Below are positions 55,283 through 63,765 of a stretch of 64,000 nucleotides of DNA, piece after piece. Where the stretch lies: positions 14,365-78,364 of the forward strand of contig CAJTYV010000013.1 in assembly GCA_910584195.1 (NCBI GenBank), written 5' to 3'. The notes under the pieces are model-generated. The model saw only the letters and a list, made by a program, of their open reading frames with translations, was not told where the DNA came from and ran no database searches. Source of the stretch: an uncultured Ruminococcus sp. (GTDB lineage Bacteria; Bacillota; Clostridia; Oscillospirales; Ruminococcaceae). Positions within the stretch are counted from its first letter, which is position 1. Every line of letters begins with the position of its first letter. Position numbers and translations under genes: made by a program.

Positions 55283-56470
55283 TTAAGTGTAAATTAACTT
55301 CGGCTTCACTGCAATACGATAAATCTGTTCAATATCACTGCTTGATAATTTCACAAATCCGCCTGTTTTTCCGTCGCCGATGCCGAACTTTTCAACAAGC
55401 AGCGGAATATCTTCTTCTCTTGCACCAAGCTCAGCAAAAGTCGTCGGCATACCGATGCTTTTCAGGAAACTACGGAATCGCATAATACCCTCTCTTGCTG
55501 TATTTTCTGGTTGCTCAAAATCCATCTGGCAGTTCCACACACGAACAGCTGCCTGTGCAAAACGCAAGATATTATGCTTGTACACAAACTCCATCCACGC
55601 CGGCATAATAACTGCAAGTCCTGCACCATGTGCGCAGTCATAGAGTGCGGACAGCTCATGCTCGATTCCGTGACTATTCCAGTCCTGCTCTCTGCCTACC
55701 CCGACAATATTCGTGTGTGCAACTGTTCCTGCCCACATAATGTTGGCTCTTGCCTCGTAATTTGCGGGATCAGCGATTACACGAGGCGTTTCCTTTATCA
55801 TCGTCAGCAGAACCGCTTCACAAAGCCGGTCAGTGATCTCAACTTCCGTCGTATTTGTAAAATATCGTTCAAATACGTGAGCCATAATATCGGTCACACC
55901 GCAGGCAGTCTGATATGCAGGCAAAGTACAGGTCAGTTCAGGATTCATGATTGAAAATTTCGGGCGTATAAGGTCAGAGCCTGCTCCACGTTTCAGTTCG
56001 CCGTCCACCTTGGTGATAACGGAATCACCGGAGCCTTCGCTTCCAGCTGCTGCGATAGTCAGAATAGTTGCGACCGGCAAGGCTGCATTCGGACTCTTTT
56101 CGCAATAAAAGTCCCAGAAATCGCCATCATAAGGAACTCCCATGGCGATTGCCTTAGCTGAGTCTATTACAGAACCTCCTCCGACTGCGAGAATAAAGTC
56201 AATCTTCTTCTGACGGCATATCTCTATTCCTTTATACACAAGGGTATCTATGGGATTCGGCTGCACTCCGCCAAGCTCTGTGTATGCGATATTTTCCTCG
56301 TCCAGCGATCGCTTTACCCTGTCAAGCAGTCCGCTGCGGATTGCTGAACCACCGCCGTAATGCAGTAGCACATTCGTGCCGCTATACTTTTTGACGTAAT
56401 ATCCCGTTTTGTTTTCCGTGCCCTTACCAAATACAAATTCAGTGGGGCTGTGAAATTGAAAATTATTCAT
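55283..56470 (-). CDS. Iron-containing alcohol dehydrogenase
   Basis: A 395-residue enzyme, full length for the group III family, with GGGAGGAA upstream. NAD(P) binding is marked by AVGGGSVIDSAKAIA. Metal ligands are in CGVTDIMAHVFERY and in WNSHGIEHELSALYDCAHGA, which also contains the family signature. It resembles the NADPH-dependent butanol dehydrogenases of clostridia, which reduce aldehydes to alcohols; the exact substrate is open. It is a single gene within the leftward cluster. Confidence 0.92.
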   Translation of the reverse strand: MNNFQFHSPTEFVFGKGTENKTGYYVKKYSGTNVLLHYGGGSAIRSGLLDRVKRSLDEENIAYTELGGVQPNPIDTLVYKGIEICRQKKIDFILAVGGGSVIDSAKAIAMGVPYDGDFWDFYCEKSPNAALPVATILTIAAAGSEGSGDSVITKVDGELKRGAGSDLIRPKFSIMNPELTCTLPAYQTACGVTDIMAHVFERYFTNTTEVEITDRLCEAVLLTMIKETPRVIADPANYEARANIMWAGTVAHTNIVGVGREQDWNSHGIEHELSALYDCAHGAGLAVIMPAWMEFVYKHNILRFAQAAVRVWNCQMDFEQPENTAREGIMRFRSFLKSIGMPTTFAELGAREEDIPLLVEKFGIGDGKTGGFVKLSSSDIEQIYRIAVKPKLIYT

Positions 56471-56537
56471 GTGAAAGTTCCTCCCTCATTTTTTCAAATT
56501 TGGCAACCTCTAAAAACCTGTTTGGTCAACCAGTTTT

Positions 56538-56894
56538 TTAGGGGTTACCTTCAACGTGGAGTTCTTTTTTCTTTCTCTCATACAGATCACGGTCAAAATA
56601 AAACCTTACCGACTCGCTTTCAAAAGAACCCCAACTATTAAAACAAATCTTTACAAACCCGTACTCCTCATACCATACAACGCCGCTGAAACCGATTCCA
56701 ACATCATCGCCGAGACTGGTATAATTAATTGATTCTCCATAAACCGCATCGTCCATCTGACTCAGTTTGCGGTATAGATGTATGATACTTCTGGATTTTG
56801 TATGCCAGCCGACAAAATAATTTCCGCTTGGCGAAACCGATTCCAGATGAACAGGAATGTTTGTATTATTATCTGTTTTAGTAAAATATTACAT
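56538..56894 (-). pseudogene. Small hypothetical gene with stop at codon 2
   Basis: The frame from MDDAVYGESINYTSLG (56756) extends far upstream through IPVHLESVSPSGNYFVGWH to an in-frame ATG at 56894 that has AAGGAGG seven bases upstream, the best spacing. However, the second codon is TAA. A second ATG at 56898 is out of frame. The natural reading is a 118-residue protein whose start region suffered a substitution or single-base change. Translation could still begin at 56756 without a good site. No family is recognised. Confidence 0.55.
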
Positions 56895-56918
56895 ACATTG
56901 ACCTCCTTACAATTTCAG

Positions 56919-57620
56919 CTATATTTCTATCTGTATAGCCTTTGTAATTTCCATACTGTCAGGCGTTACCGCACACTCGTAAGCAAGAATATGCACTCCT
57001 TTTTCAGCCGCATACCTCAGAGCATCGCCAAAGACTTTATGCGTTGCATCATTTGGAGTAAACATCTTCATTCCCGACATCTGGATCACAAACAGCACAT
57101 AGCTGTGATAACCATTTTCCATCGCCCTGACAAGTTCATTGAGATGCTTTACTCCTCTCTCAGTAGATGCATCCGGAAATGAAGCTATACCGTCACTTTC
57201 AAGTGTTACACCCTTGACCTCAACAAAACATTTTTCATTGTTTTCGTCCTCGACATAGAAGTCAAAACGAGAATCTCCATATATTTTTTCCGGACGAATT
57301 ATCGTCAGTTCTGACATATCGGGCAACCTTATGCTGCCGTTTTCTAAAGCCTCTCCTGCAACTTTATTGGGAGCTTGGGAGTCCATATTTATCAATAGAT
57401 CACCTTTTCTGACTGCAACCAGGTCGTATAACAGTTTGCGTTTTCTCTGCCGATAACTGAAATCCTCCAGATAAACAACAGCATCAGGAACGAGCAACTC
57501 ACGGCATCGTCCTGTATTTTTTACGTGGACGGAAACTTCCTCTCCGTTCAGAAGAACCTGTGCAACAAAACGGTTTGCACGTGAAATAAATTTTGCAGGA
57601 ACTATTTTTTCGTACTTCAT
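56919..57620 (-). CDS. sfsA: SfsA DNA/RNA nuclease family protein
   Basis: A 233-residue protein of normal SfsA length. Family features are FISRANRFVAQVLLNGEEV, HVKNTGRCRELLVPDA, YDLVAVRKGDLLINMDSQAP and SRFDFYVEDE...CFVEVKGVTLE, which forms the PD-(D/E)xK-like core, followed by FPDASTERGVKHLNEL. SfsA proteins bind DNA and have nuclease activity; older work named them for sugar fermentation. The ATG overlaps the stop of the metalloprotease gene by four bases, so the two are coupled. Confidence 0.95.
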   Translation of the reverse strand: MKYEKIVPAKFISRANRFVAQVLLNGEEVSVHVKNTGRCRELLVPDAVVYLEDFSYRQRKRKLLYDLVAVRKGDLLINMDSQAPNKVAGEALENGSIRLPDMSELTIIRPEKIYGDSRFDFYVEDENNEKCFVEVKGVTLESDGIASFPDASTERGVKHLNELVRAMENGYHSYVLFVIQMSGMKMFTPNDATHKVFGDALRYAAEKGVHILAYECAVTPDSMEITKAIQIEI

Positions 57621-58174
57621 ACTATCATTCTCATCATAATTTCATCGCCATGCTCTTTCAGCCATGATTTCTGTTTTTCGTAATCGGGCAGGACTTTTCT
57701 AACCTCTGCCCAGAATTTCGGTGAGTGATTCATTTCTTTTCTGTGACACAATTCGTGTACTACGATATAATCCTGAACCTCTGTTGGCATCAGCATCAAC
57801 AGACAATTAAAATTCAGATTGCCTTTGCTTGAACAACTGCCCCACTTGCTTTTCTGATTGCGGATAGTAATTCTGCCATATGTAACTCCTACTATTTCAG
57901 CGAAGTAAGCGACTCGCTTCGGAATAACTTCTAATGCCTGATTTGCAAGATCGCGTATTTCTTCTATTGTCAAAGGCTTTATCTGTGACATTTGCTGCTG
58001 ACGTTCCTTAACTGCCTGCAAATGCTTATTGATCCAGTCAGACTTTTGATTCAGAAATTCCTGAATCTGTGCATTTGTTGTATGTAACGGAACTTTCAGT
58101 TCAATACTGCTGTCCGGTTTGATTTGCAAAGAGATTGTCTTTCTCTTACTTTTTGTAATCTTGATATCTTTCAT
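57617..58174 (-). CDS. YgjP-type metallopeptidase (M48-like)
   Basis: A 185-residue zinc peptidase. The catalytic motif is VVHELCHRKEMNHSPKFW near residue 142, with the typical downstream Asn-His and Trp. RNQKSKWGSCSSKGNLNFN is the other family signature. Proteins of this type are often encoded beside restriction or nuclease genes; here the partner is sfsA, overlapping by four bases. The N-terminal 80 residues are basic and helical. Confidence 0.9.
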   Translation of the reverse strand: MKDIKITKSKRKTISLQIKPDSSIELKVPLHTTNAQIQEFLNQKSDWINKHLQAVKERQQQMSQIKPLTIEEIRDLANQALEVIPKRVAYFAEIVGVTYGRITIRNQKSKWGSCSSKGNLNFNCLLMLMPTEVQDYIVVHELCHRKEMNHSPKFWAEVRKVLPDYEKQKSWLKEHGDEIMMRMIV

Positions 58175-58257
58175 ACTGTATTTCCAATCTTTTCAAATTG
58201 CTTACTAAAATTGTCTGCTGCAGTAAAATTGGTATAAGCAGCAGAAGAACCATGCAC

Positions 58258-58695
58258 TTATGACACTTCAACCGAATATTCAGACCAGTCCTCCACTTCA
58301 ACGTCAATCTCATAATATCCTTTGAATCGTTTATCATCTAAAACCGCCACCAGACTTTTCACACTGTCAAACCATTCATCAGAAACCATATCGGTAAGCT
58401 GTGTATACCCGATATTTTCATAGAATTCCAGCGAAGAATCAATATCAATATACTTCTTTATCAGGTTTGGAACTGCTCTATTATTATTGTTTTTTGCCGC
58501 TTCAATGATTTCTTTTGCCTGCTCCATTGTCATTGCACCATCATAAAATGAGTAGCAATCATAAAAGCCCTCCTTGAAAGCGTTCATGTCTTTTAAGTAT
58601 ACAATGGGAGTATCGACTTTATTGCAGATACCTACAGCAACTCTCAGCGTCTTATTTTCGATCGTCCAGATTACATATTCGTTGTGAGAAAGCAT
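58258..58695 (-). CDS. Hypothetical acidic protein
   Basis: A 145-residue protein starting at ATG 58695 with GGAGGTG upstream. It has an alpha/beta look (EYVIWTIENKTLRVAVGICN, then FYENIGYTQLTDMVSDEWFD) and an acidic end (EIDVEVEDWSEYSVEVS). I do not recognise a family. The start lies a few bases after the stop of the helix-hairpin-helix gene. Confidence 0.65.
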   Translation of the reverse strand: MLSHNEYVIWTIENKTLRVAVGICNKVDTPIVYLKDMNAFKEGFYDCYSFYDGAMTMEQAKEIIEAAKNNNNRAVPNLIKKYIDIDSSLEFYENIGYTQLTDMVSDEWFDSVKSLVAVLDDKRFKGYYEIDVEVEDWSEYSVEVS

Positions 58696-58702
58696 AATAT
58701 TA

Positions 58703-58924
58703 TCACACCTCCAGATGTTTCTCAATAACAGCCATTACTTCTTCAGCACGTTTTTCACCGATGCCCTTTATAGCACGGATTTCCTTCTCAACCTCTTGAA
58801 GATCGATGGTAGGCGCATCCTTTTGCAGTTCGTCTGCATAACGCATGAGGAAGCCTTGCAGTTCCTCGCGTGACATCTTCTTTATGGAGCGATAAGTATC
58901 GCGGTCTATGATTTTGTCGGGCAT
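58703..58924 (-). CDS. Small helix-hairpin-helix protein
   Basis: A 73-residue protein starting at ATG 58924, chosen because AAGGAG lies seven bases upstream; the frame is open to 59044. The C-terminal part IRAIKGIGEKRAEEVMAVIE is a helix-hairpin-helix motif that binds the DNA backbone without sequence preference. The N-terminal half is helical and charged. A DNA-binding accessory role is likely. Confidence 0.75.
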   Translation of the reverse strand: MPDKIIDRDTYRSIKKMSREELQGFLMRYADELQKDAPTIDLQEVEKEIRAIKGIGEKRAEEVMAVIEKHLEV

Positions 58925-58976
58925 TTTATCATCTCCTTGTTGTTCAAAACTTCGTTGGTTGATAAATGCGAAAAAG

Positions 58977-59294
58977 TCAGATGTTCTCTGGAACAACAGC
59001 TTCCAGTAGTTCACATAGGTCATCATCCATGAAAGCATAGTCATCTGTGATATTCAGACAGACTATCTTCTTATCTGCCACTATCTCCGGATACTTCTCC
59101 TTTATCCTTCGGACGTGCTTTTTCTCCATGCAGAATATGATATCTGCCCAGCCAAGCAGTCCGGGGGTGACCTTTATGCGTGCATTGTTCTCTGTTCCTG
59201 CGGAGCGTGCCTGATGTCCTTTAAAACCGTCAAACAGCTTTTCTGCGGTCAGGCTTCTTCGCTTGTTCTGACTGCATAAAAATAGCAGGTGCAT
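58977..59294 (-). CDS. Low-molecular-weight phosphotyrosine phosphatase-like protein
   Basis: A 105-residue protein. The N-terminal loop LLFLCSQNKRRSLTAEKLF has the C-x5-R phosphate-binding pattern of low-molecular-weight tyrosine phosphatases. FCMEKKHVRRI and NITDDYAFMDDDL follow; the latter would supply the general acid. It is shorter than the usual 150 residues, as is a known group of small phosphatase-like proteins. Substrate unknown. Confidence 0.8.
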   Translation of the reverse strand: MHLLFLCSQNKRRSLTAEKLFDGFKGHQARSAGTENNARIKVTPGLLGWADIIFCMEKKHVRRIKEKYPEIVADKKIVCLNITDDYAFMDDDLCELLEAVVPENI

Positions 59295-59303
59295 ATGTTA
59301 CTT

Positions 59304-59747
59304 TTACTCTCCTAATTTCCGATAAAATGTAACCGCCGCAGCGATCTCCTCATCTGTTGGATGTCCCTTGGCGATGCCCCCCACCAGCTTAAACGGTCCA
59401 AAGGTGTCATATCCTTGGCAGCGGTATTCACCCAATTCCTTACAATGCTTCCGAGCAACAATATTACGTATTCCTTTCAGGAAATCACCCTTCGGCGCAC
59501 CGTGTGTGTAGATATAGAAAACCTGCTTGTTTTCAGGCAGATGCTCCTCCGCAAAAGAAATAAGCTGCTTGGCAAAGGAACTGTAATAGATACCCGATGC
59601 AAAGCCGATCCGATCATAGTCAGACAGATCAGCAGAGGGATTTCCGGTCACATTGAGAAGATTAACATCTTCGTTTTTAGCGATAGCATCCAGCAGTTTC
59701 TTTGTATTGCCGTGATGCTTGGAATAGTAAACGATTACTGTTTTCAT
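59304..59747 (-). CDS. Flavodoxin-family protein
   Basis: A 147-residue protein with the FMN phosphate loop YYSKHHGNTKKLLDAI near residues 8-23 and the loops FASGIYYSSFAKQL and YTHGAPKGDF around the flavin. It matches the flavodoxin length and fold. It could transfer electrons in small-molecule reduction. It sits ten bases after the exonuclease gene and is probably co-transcribed with it. Confidence 0.85.
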   Translation of the reverse strand: MKTVIVYYSKHHGNTKKLLDAIAKNEDVNLLNVTGNPSADLSDYDRIGFASGIYYSSFAKQLISFAEEHLPENKQVFYIYTHGAPKGDFLKGIRNIVARKHCKELGEYRCQGYDTFGPFKLVGGIAKGHPTDEEIAAAVTFYRKLGE

Positions 59748-59756
59748 TGGATTCTC

Positions 59757-60296
59757 CTATTCTGTGGTCAGCTTATAAGTCCTGATAAACGAATTAACAT
59801 CCGCACCGCTTTTTATGTACCGCAGCAAGATTTCCGCACAAGCCCGGCTGTCGCTGTCCGCCTGATGATGATCGAGCATAATTCCGTAATGTTCACACAT
59901 CACATTCAGACTGTGGCTCATACCGGGCAAAAGCCGTCTTCCTGCCTGTACCGTGCATATGTATTTCGCACTGCTTTTCCACAAAATGCCGTAATCGTGC
60001 AGACACTTTTTCAGCACACCCATATCGAATACCGCATTGTGTGCAACCAGAATACCGCTGCTCATGATCGGCTCGATTTGCTCCCAAAGTGCAGCGAAAT
60101 TCGGTACACCCTGCACGGTTTCTGCGCTGATACCGGTGAGCTGCGTGTTGAAATAATCAAAATGGGTTTCCGGATTAACTAATGAGAAAAACGAGTCTGC
60201 AATTTGGCTGCCCTCTATCACGGTAATACCTATCGCACTCATTCGGTTGTTGGCACGATTGGGTGTTTCTACGTCAAATACAATATAATTGTTCAT
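59757..60296 (-). CDS. DnaQ-like DEDDh 3'-5' exonuclease
   Basis: A 179-residue nuclease. The first motif is VFDVETPNRANN with Asp and Glu, the second VAHNAVFDMGVLKKC with Asp, and the third HHQADSDSRACAEIL with His and Asp. This is the DEDDh set of the proofreading exonuclease family. The size fits stand-alone members that trim DNA or RNA. It is second in the leftward cluster. Confidence 0.92.
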   Translation of the reverse strand: MNNYIVFDVETPNRANNRMSAIGITVIEGSQIADSFFSLVNPETHFDYFNTQLTGISAETVQGVPNFAALWEQIEPIMSSGILVAHNAVFDMGVLKKCLHDYGILWKSSAKYICTVQAGRRLLPGMSHSLNVMCEHYGIMLDHHQADSDSRACAEILLRYIKSGADVNSFIRTYKLTTE

Positions 60297-60335
60297 ACCA
60301 TTATTCCCTTATGTAAATGTGGCTATAGCCCTTAA

Positions 60336-60659
60336 TCAATTCCCCTGCAAGAACTGTATTCTTTCAATCAGATCATCGCTGAATCCTTCTAAATCTTCGT
60401 CCGTTATCGCACCTTCCTGTAACAAATTAAGGATATTGTGAATCATTGATGAGCGTGCGTTCCTTGCGATCACACCTGTTTTGGTGCTGTCCTCTTTGAG
60501 TCTGTCATGAAGCTCCCAGAATCTATTCGATGCATTTTTATCAGCTTGTAAAATAGAAATGTACTCCTTGCATAGTTTCTCCATGAATGCTTCCTGCCAG
60601 TCACCGATTCGGCTGCGATACAGCTTCCAGTCTGTTTCCTTGATTTCTATGCGATCCAT
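60336..60659 (-). CDS. Hypothetical helical protein
   Basis: A 107-residue protein with GAGGAG upstream of the ATG. It is helical and charged (WQEAFMEKLCKEYISILQAD, then EDLEGFSDDLIERIQFLQ) and has no catalytic motif. It is the first gene after the promoter at 60704-60732, so it leads the leftward cluster. Similar small proteins are common in clostridial genomes without known function. Confidence 0.7.
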   Translation of the reverse strand: MDRIEIKETDWKLYRSRIGDWQEAFMEKLCKEYISILQADKNASNRFWELHDRLKEDSTKTGVIARNARSSMIHNILNLLQEGAITDEDLEGFSDDLIERIQFLQGN

Positions 60660-60703
60660 AGTGTTTAAGTGTCTCCTCTTTTGGATGTTTCATACTAATT
60701 ATT

Positions 60704-60732
60704 ATTGTATCATACTCTGCCTGTTTTTTCAA
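60704..60732 (-). promoter_or_regulatory. Sigma-70 promoter of the leftward enzyme cluster
   Basis: On the minus strand TTGAAA (60732-60727) and TACAAT (60709-60704) are 17 bases apart, about 45 bases before the first gene. Good consensus. Confidence 0.7.
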
Positions 60733-60932
60733 TACTTATGCTGTAAAAATAGCAAGTTCCACTGTTGCGTATCAGCAAAATGCACATAGTTTGCTATTAT
60801 CACTTGTGCAGTCCTACAATCTTTCCTTTTCTTATAACACAAGCAGTTCAAACGAACCCCGAAACAAAGCCATATTTTTAAATCTCAGCGTTTCTCATTG
60901 CATTTTCCGATGAAAAAGTTGTAAAAAACTTA

Positions 60933-60961
60933 TTTACTTTTTTGAGATGCTGTGATATAAT
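60933..60961 (+). promoter_or_regulatory. Sigma-70 promoter of the ImmA/IrrE-type gene
   Basis: TTTACT (60933-60938) and TATAAT (60956-60961) are 17 bases apart; TG precedes the TATAAT by one base, an extended -10. The start codon lies about 100 bases further on, so a leader exists. Confidence 0.75.
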
Positions 60962-61065
60962 AAGAAAACAAATGTTTTGCGACTGCAAAAATCAGCACAG
61001 TTCGAAGTCCACTAAAGTGTGTATACCGATTTTGGTATGTTCGCTCTCCACGAAAGGAGCTTGAA

Positions 61066-63006
61066 ATGAAAACAGCTTTTCAGGCATCGATCAAGTATCC
61101 ACTTATATGGATCATCAACACGGCAAATCCAAGCGAATCAGAACCGAGTATCAACAAGGCATACAAAAAGATCAAGAAAATGGTGCGTTTTACCGACTGG
61201 CTGCGTGCTCATTACGAAACTGCATATCACTACTATCTCACCCAGCATCTGCATGAGTACGGCATCGGAACCGGCGAAATTCCGGACTTTCTTGGTCTGA
61301 GAGTGACAGGAGCAAAAACGCTTCATATCTCCTTGTATCGCAAATCATGGTCGGAAGTTTATGCTGATGTCATTGTCAGAGCGTATGTCAATATTTTTAA
61401 TGGTGATGAAAGCACTCCAAACCGCAGGAAATCGGTTATTGATTATCGTGTCCGAGGTTATTATGACCTGTATGAGAAACGCTGTCATCTGTTTCAGTAC
61501 TTCATGCCGTATCGTCCCGAAGATGATATGGACAAGCCGAGGCTTGACGACTATCTTGTACCGATCATCGGCAAAAATGACCTTGAAGATACTGCACACT
61601 GGTTTTTAGAGGAGCATTATCCAGACGGACTTTTAAATCCCGGTCGTATCAATATCAAAGCTATGATTCGTGAAATGGGGCTTCATGTATATAAAACGGG
61701 ACTGTCTGAAGATGAAAGAATCAATGGTGTGCTGTACCTGAAAGGCAAAAGAGCGACACTATATTCCAATGACAGAACGTCGTTTTGCGCTGATATTCCC
61801 GACAAAACAATATTAATAGATCGTAATCTTTGCAGGGATAATCCAAGAAAGGCTGATAATACGGCTTTTCATGAATGCACACATTTTGGACTCCACAGTT
61901 TATTCTTCCTTTTTCAGACTACCTATATCGAAGAACTGCATCAATACTTTGACCCGATAGATGAAGAAAAATTGCTGCTTGATGAGGAAGGACGAAAAGA
62001 AATTACTCTTATGGAGTGGCAGGCAAAGCGACTGGCACCGAGAATCCAGATGCTTGACGAATGGGTCGATGAGAAAATGCAGGAGCTGCTTCCGAAATAT
62101 GCATGGATGAACGAGTATGTAATGTACGAAAAAATTATCAATGAGCTTGCCGATCATTTTCATGTATCAAGGGAAGCGGTGAAGTATCGCTTGAAGGAAC
62201 TGGGATATTCCGATACAAGAGGACTTCTGAATTATATCAACGAAGCATATATTCCTGCGTATAAAATTCCATCGGAGATTAGCCCATATCAGACTTTTGA
62301 TATATCATTTGATGAATTGGTAACAATGTTCCGAACAGACGGAAAACTCCGTAATATGCTGCACACAGGTGACTATGTCTACTGCGAAGGACATCTGTGC
62401 ATAAACGTTTCACCTTATATCGAAAGTGGCAAAGATAGGAATCCGCGGATGACTGCTTATGCGCACGAGCATATGATAGAATGCTGTCTGCTGTTTACGA
62501 AGAGAAAAACTCTGATATATGATTATAAAACGGGAGTTTTGCAGGATACAATTCCGGAGCAGTTCCAAAAAGCATTTTTATCTAGTGTGCCTGCACAGAA
62601 AACGAGATGGCGGAAACTTGTATCTGAAACGAAGAAGGCTCTTCCGGCAAACTTCAATGATATTGTCGCTTACTATATGGATAACTGGGCTGTGTCGGTC
62701 AGGCAGATTGCAGATTTGAGCGGACTTTCCAATGGTGTCATCAGCAAATGCAAAACGAATCACAGTTATAGACCGAGCATTCCTATTGCAGCAATGATGA
62801 CTCTCGGATTAGGATTGGTGCCTGGATTAAACGATCACTTCATGCATAAGGCAGGTCATATGCTTGACGGGGATACAGATGAGGAGATTGTGTTCGACAT
62901 TATTCTTTCGACTATGTATGCCGATACCATTGACAAATGGGACAAGTTCGTACAGGAACAGGGACTTCCGGCTCTCCTGCGTGAAAAGAAATCCGGAATA
63001 AAATAG
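61066..63006 (+). CDS. ImmA/IrrE-type metallopeptidase regulator
   Basis: A 646-residue protein with AAAGGAG before the ATG. The metalloprotease motif HECTHFGLHSLFF lies at about residues 268-280 and the neighbourhood (NGVLYLKGKRATLYSND, then ADIPDKTILIDRNL) fits the ImmA/IrrE fold, which usually cleaves phage-type repressors. A helix-turn-helix reading HFHVSREAVKYRLKELG follows at about residues 365-385, and another near VSVRQIADLSGLSNGVISKC. It is unusually long, with its own DNA-binding parts, so it may act as a stress or phage sensor that regulates directly. Single gene with its own promoter and terminator. Confidence 0.82.
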   Translation: MKTAFQASIKYPLIWIINTANPSESEPSINKAYKKIKKMVRFTDWLRAHYETAYHYYLTQHLHEYGIGTGEIPDFLGLRVTGAKTLHISLYRKSWSEVYADVIVRAYVNIFNGDESTPNRRKSVIDYRVRGYYDLYEKRCHLFQYFMPYRPEDDMDKPRLDDYLVPIIGKNDLEDTAHWFLEEHYPDGLLNPGRINIKAMIREMGLHVYKTGLSEDERINGVLYLKGKRATLYSNDRTSFCADIPDKTILIDRNLCRDNPRKADNTAFHECTHFGLHSLFFLFQTTYIEELHQYFDPIDEEKLLLDEEGRKEITLMEWQAKRLAPRIQMLDEWVDEKMQELLPKYAWMNEYVMYEKIINELADHFHVSREAVKYRLKELGYSDTRGLLNYINEAYIPAYKIPSEISPYQTFDISFDELVTMFRTDGKLRNMLHTGDYVYCEGHLCINVSPYIESGKDRNPRMTAYAHEHMIECCLLFTKRKTLIYDYKTGVLQDTIPEQFQKAFLSSVPAQKTRWRKLVSETKKALPANFNDIVAYYMDNWAVSVRQIADLSGLSNGVISKCKTNHSYRPSIPIAAMMTLGLGLVPGLNDHFMHKAGHMLDGDTDEEIVFDIILSTMYADTIDKWDKFVQEQGLPALLREKKSGIK

Positions 63007-63018
63007 AATACGAATATT

Positions 63019-63066
63019 GAGCTGTACTGTAACACTTTTATTGTGTTGCAGTACAGCTCTTTTTTA
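63019..63066 (+). terminator. Strong rho-independent terminator
   Basis: GAGCTGTACTG (63019-63029) pairs perfectly with CAGTACAGCTC (63049-63059), with AACAC/GTGTT extending the stem, and is followed by TTTTTTA. Confidence 0.9.
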
Positions 63067-63161
63067 TGCTTTTTTCGGAATCTGAATTTTCAACATCAAA
63101 AAAACAGCGTGAATTAGCCATTATCAGGGGAATAAAAATCTTTTCAGGCGCTGTTCATCAA

Positions 63162-63302
63162 GCGTGAACACTTTTCCACAGAGAAAATTAGATTTTTCCG
63201 TCACCATATACAAAAACGCAAAGCAATATTGTACGTTAGATGTTAGTATTATACTAAAATCAACGAATTTTCTGTTGAAAACCTGTTGAAAAGTGTTCAC
63301 GC
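63162..63302. repeat. Twenty-base inverted repeat
   Basis: GCGTGAACACTTTTCCACAG (63162-63181) is mirrored at 63283-63302 with one mismatch, the copies lying about 100 bases apart. A second CTGTTGAAAA adjoins the right copy. Function is unknown; it may be a binding site pair or the ends of a small mobile sequence. Confidence 0.6.
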
Positions 63303-63741
63303 TAAATGTATATCCGAAAATCAAATAATCTGGTACAATGTAAATACAGTCAAGGACAGAGTACTTGAAAAATCCTGCTCCGCTTGACTTACGAAACAAC
63401 GCTTCAAAGCCGGATGCATACGGCAGCGGATGTTCATACAGCACCATTTTTACGTCACAGCTATGCTCTGTAGACAATAGAATGTCACTGTATGTTCTTC
63501 CACCGTATGCAGCCGGCTATTTTTCGGCACAGAATACGGATAAATTCAGGTAAAATCATACATTTGTTAGTCAGGGCGCGCACTGGCGGACAGATGCTCA
63601 TAAAGGAATACAGAGATAGGACAAGGAGTCATTATGGCTGTTTAACTAAAAAATCACTGTATCCTTACGAACATCGTCTGCCTGCGTGCCCTTTTTCATG
63701 GGAGCAGTGTGGTCTGCGTCATGAGCATCTGCCGCTTAGTG
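63303..63741. other. Gene-poor stretch before the last gene
   Basis: No convincing gene is seen. A plus-strand frame of 97 codons (63492-63785) lacks a ribosome binding site and has poor coding character. A three-codon frame, AAGGAGTCATT-ATGGCTGTTTAA near 63622-63643, has a good ribosome binding site and might be a tiny leader peptide. Confidence 0.4.
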
Positions 63742-63762
63742 CGTTCCTTGCAGAAAGGAACG
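63742..63762 (+). promoter_or_regulatory. Hairpin hiding the ribosome binding site
   Basis: CGTTCCTT (63742-63749) pairs perfectly over eight bases with AAGGAACG (63755-63762) around GCAGA. The ribosome binding site AAAGGA lies in the right arm, four to nine bases before the ATG at 63766, so translation should be limited unless the stem opens. Confidence 0.6.
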
Positions 63763-63765
63763 ATT

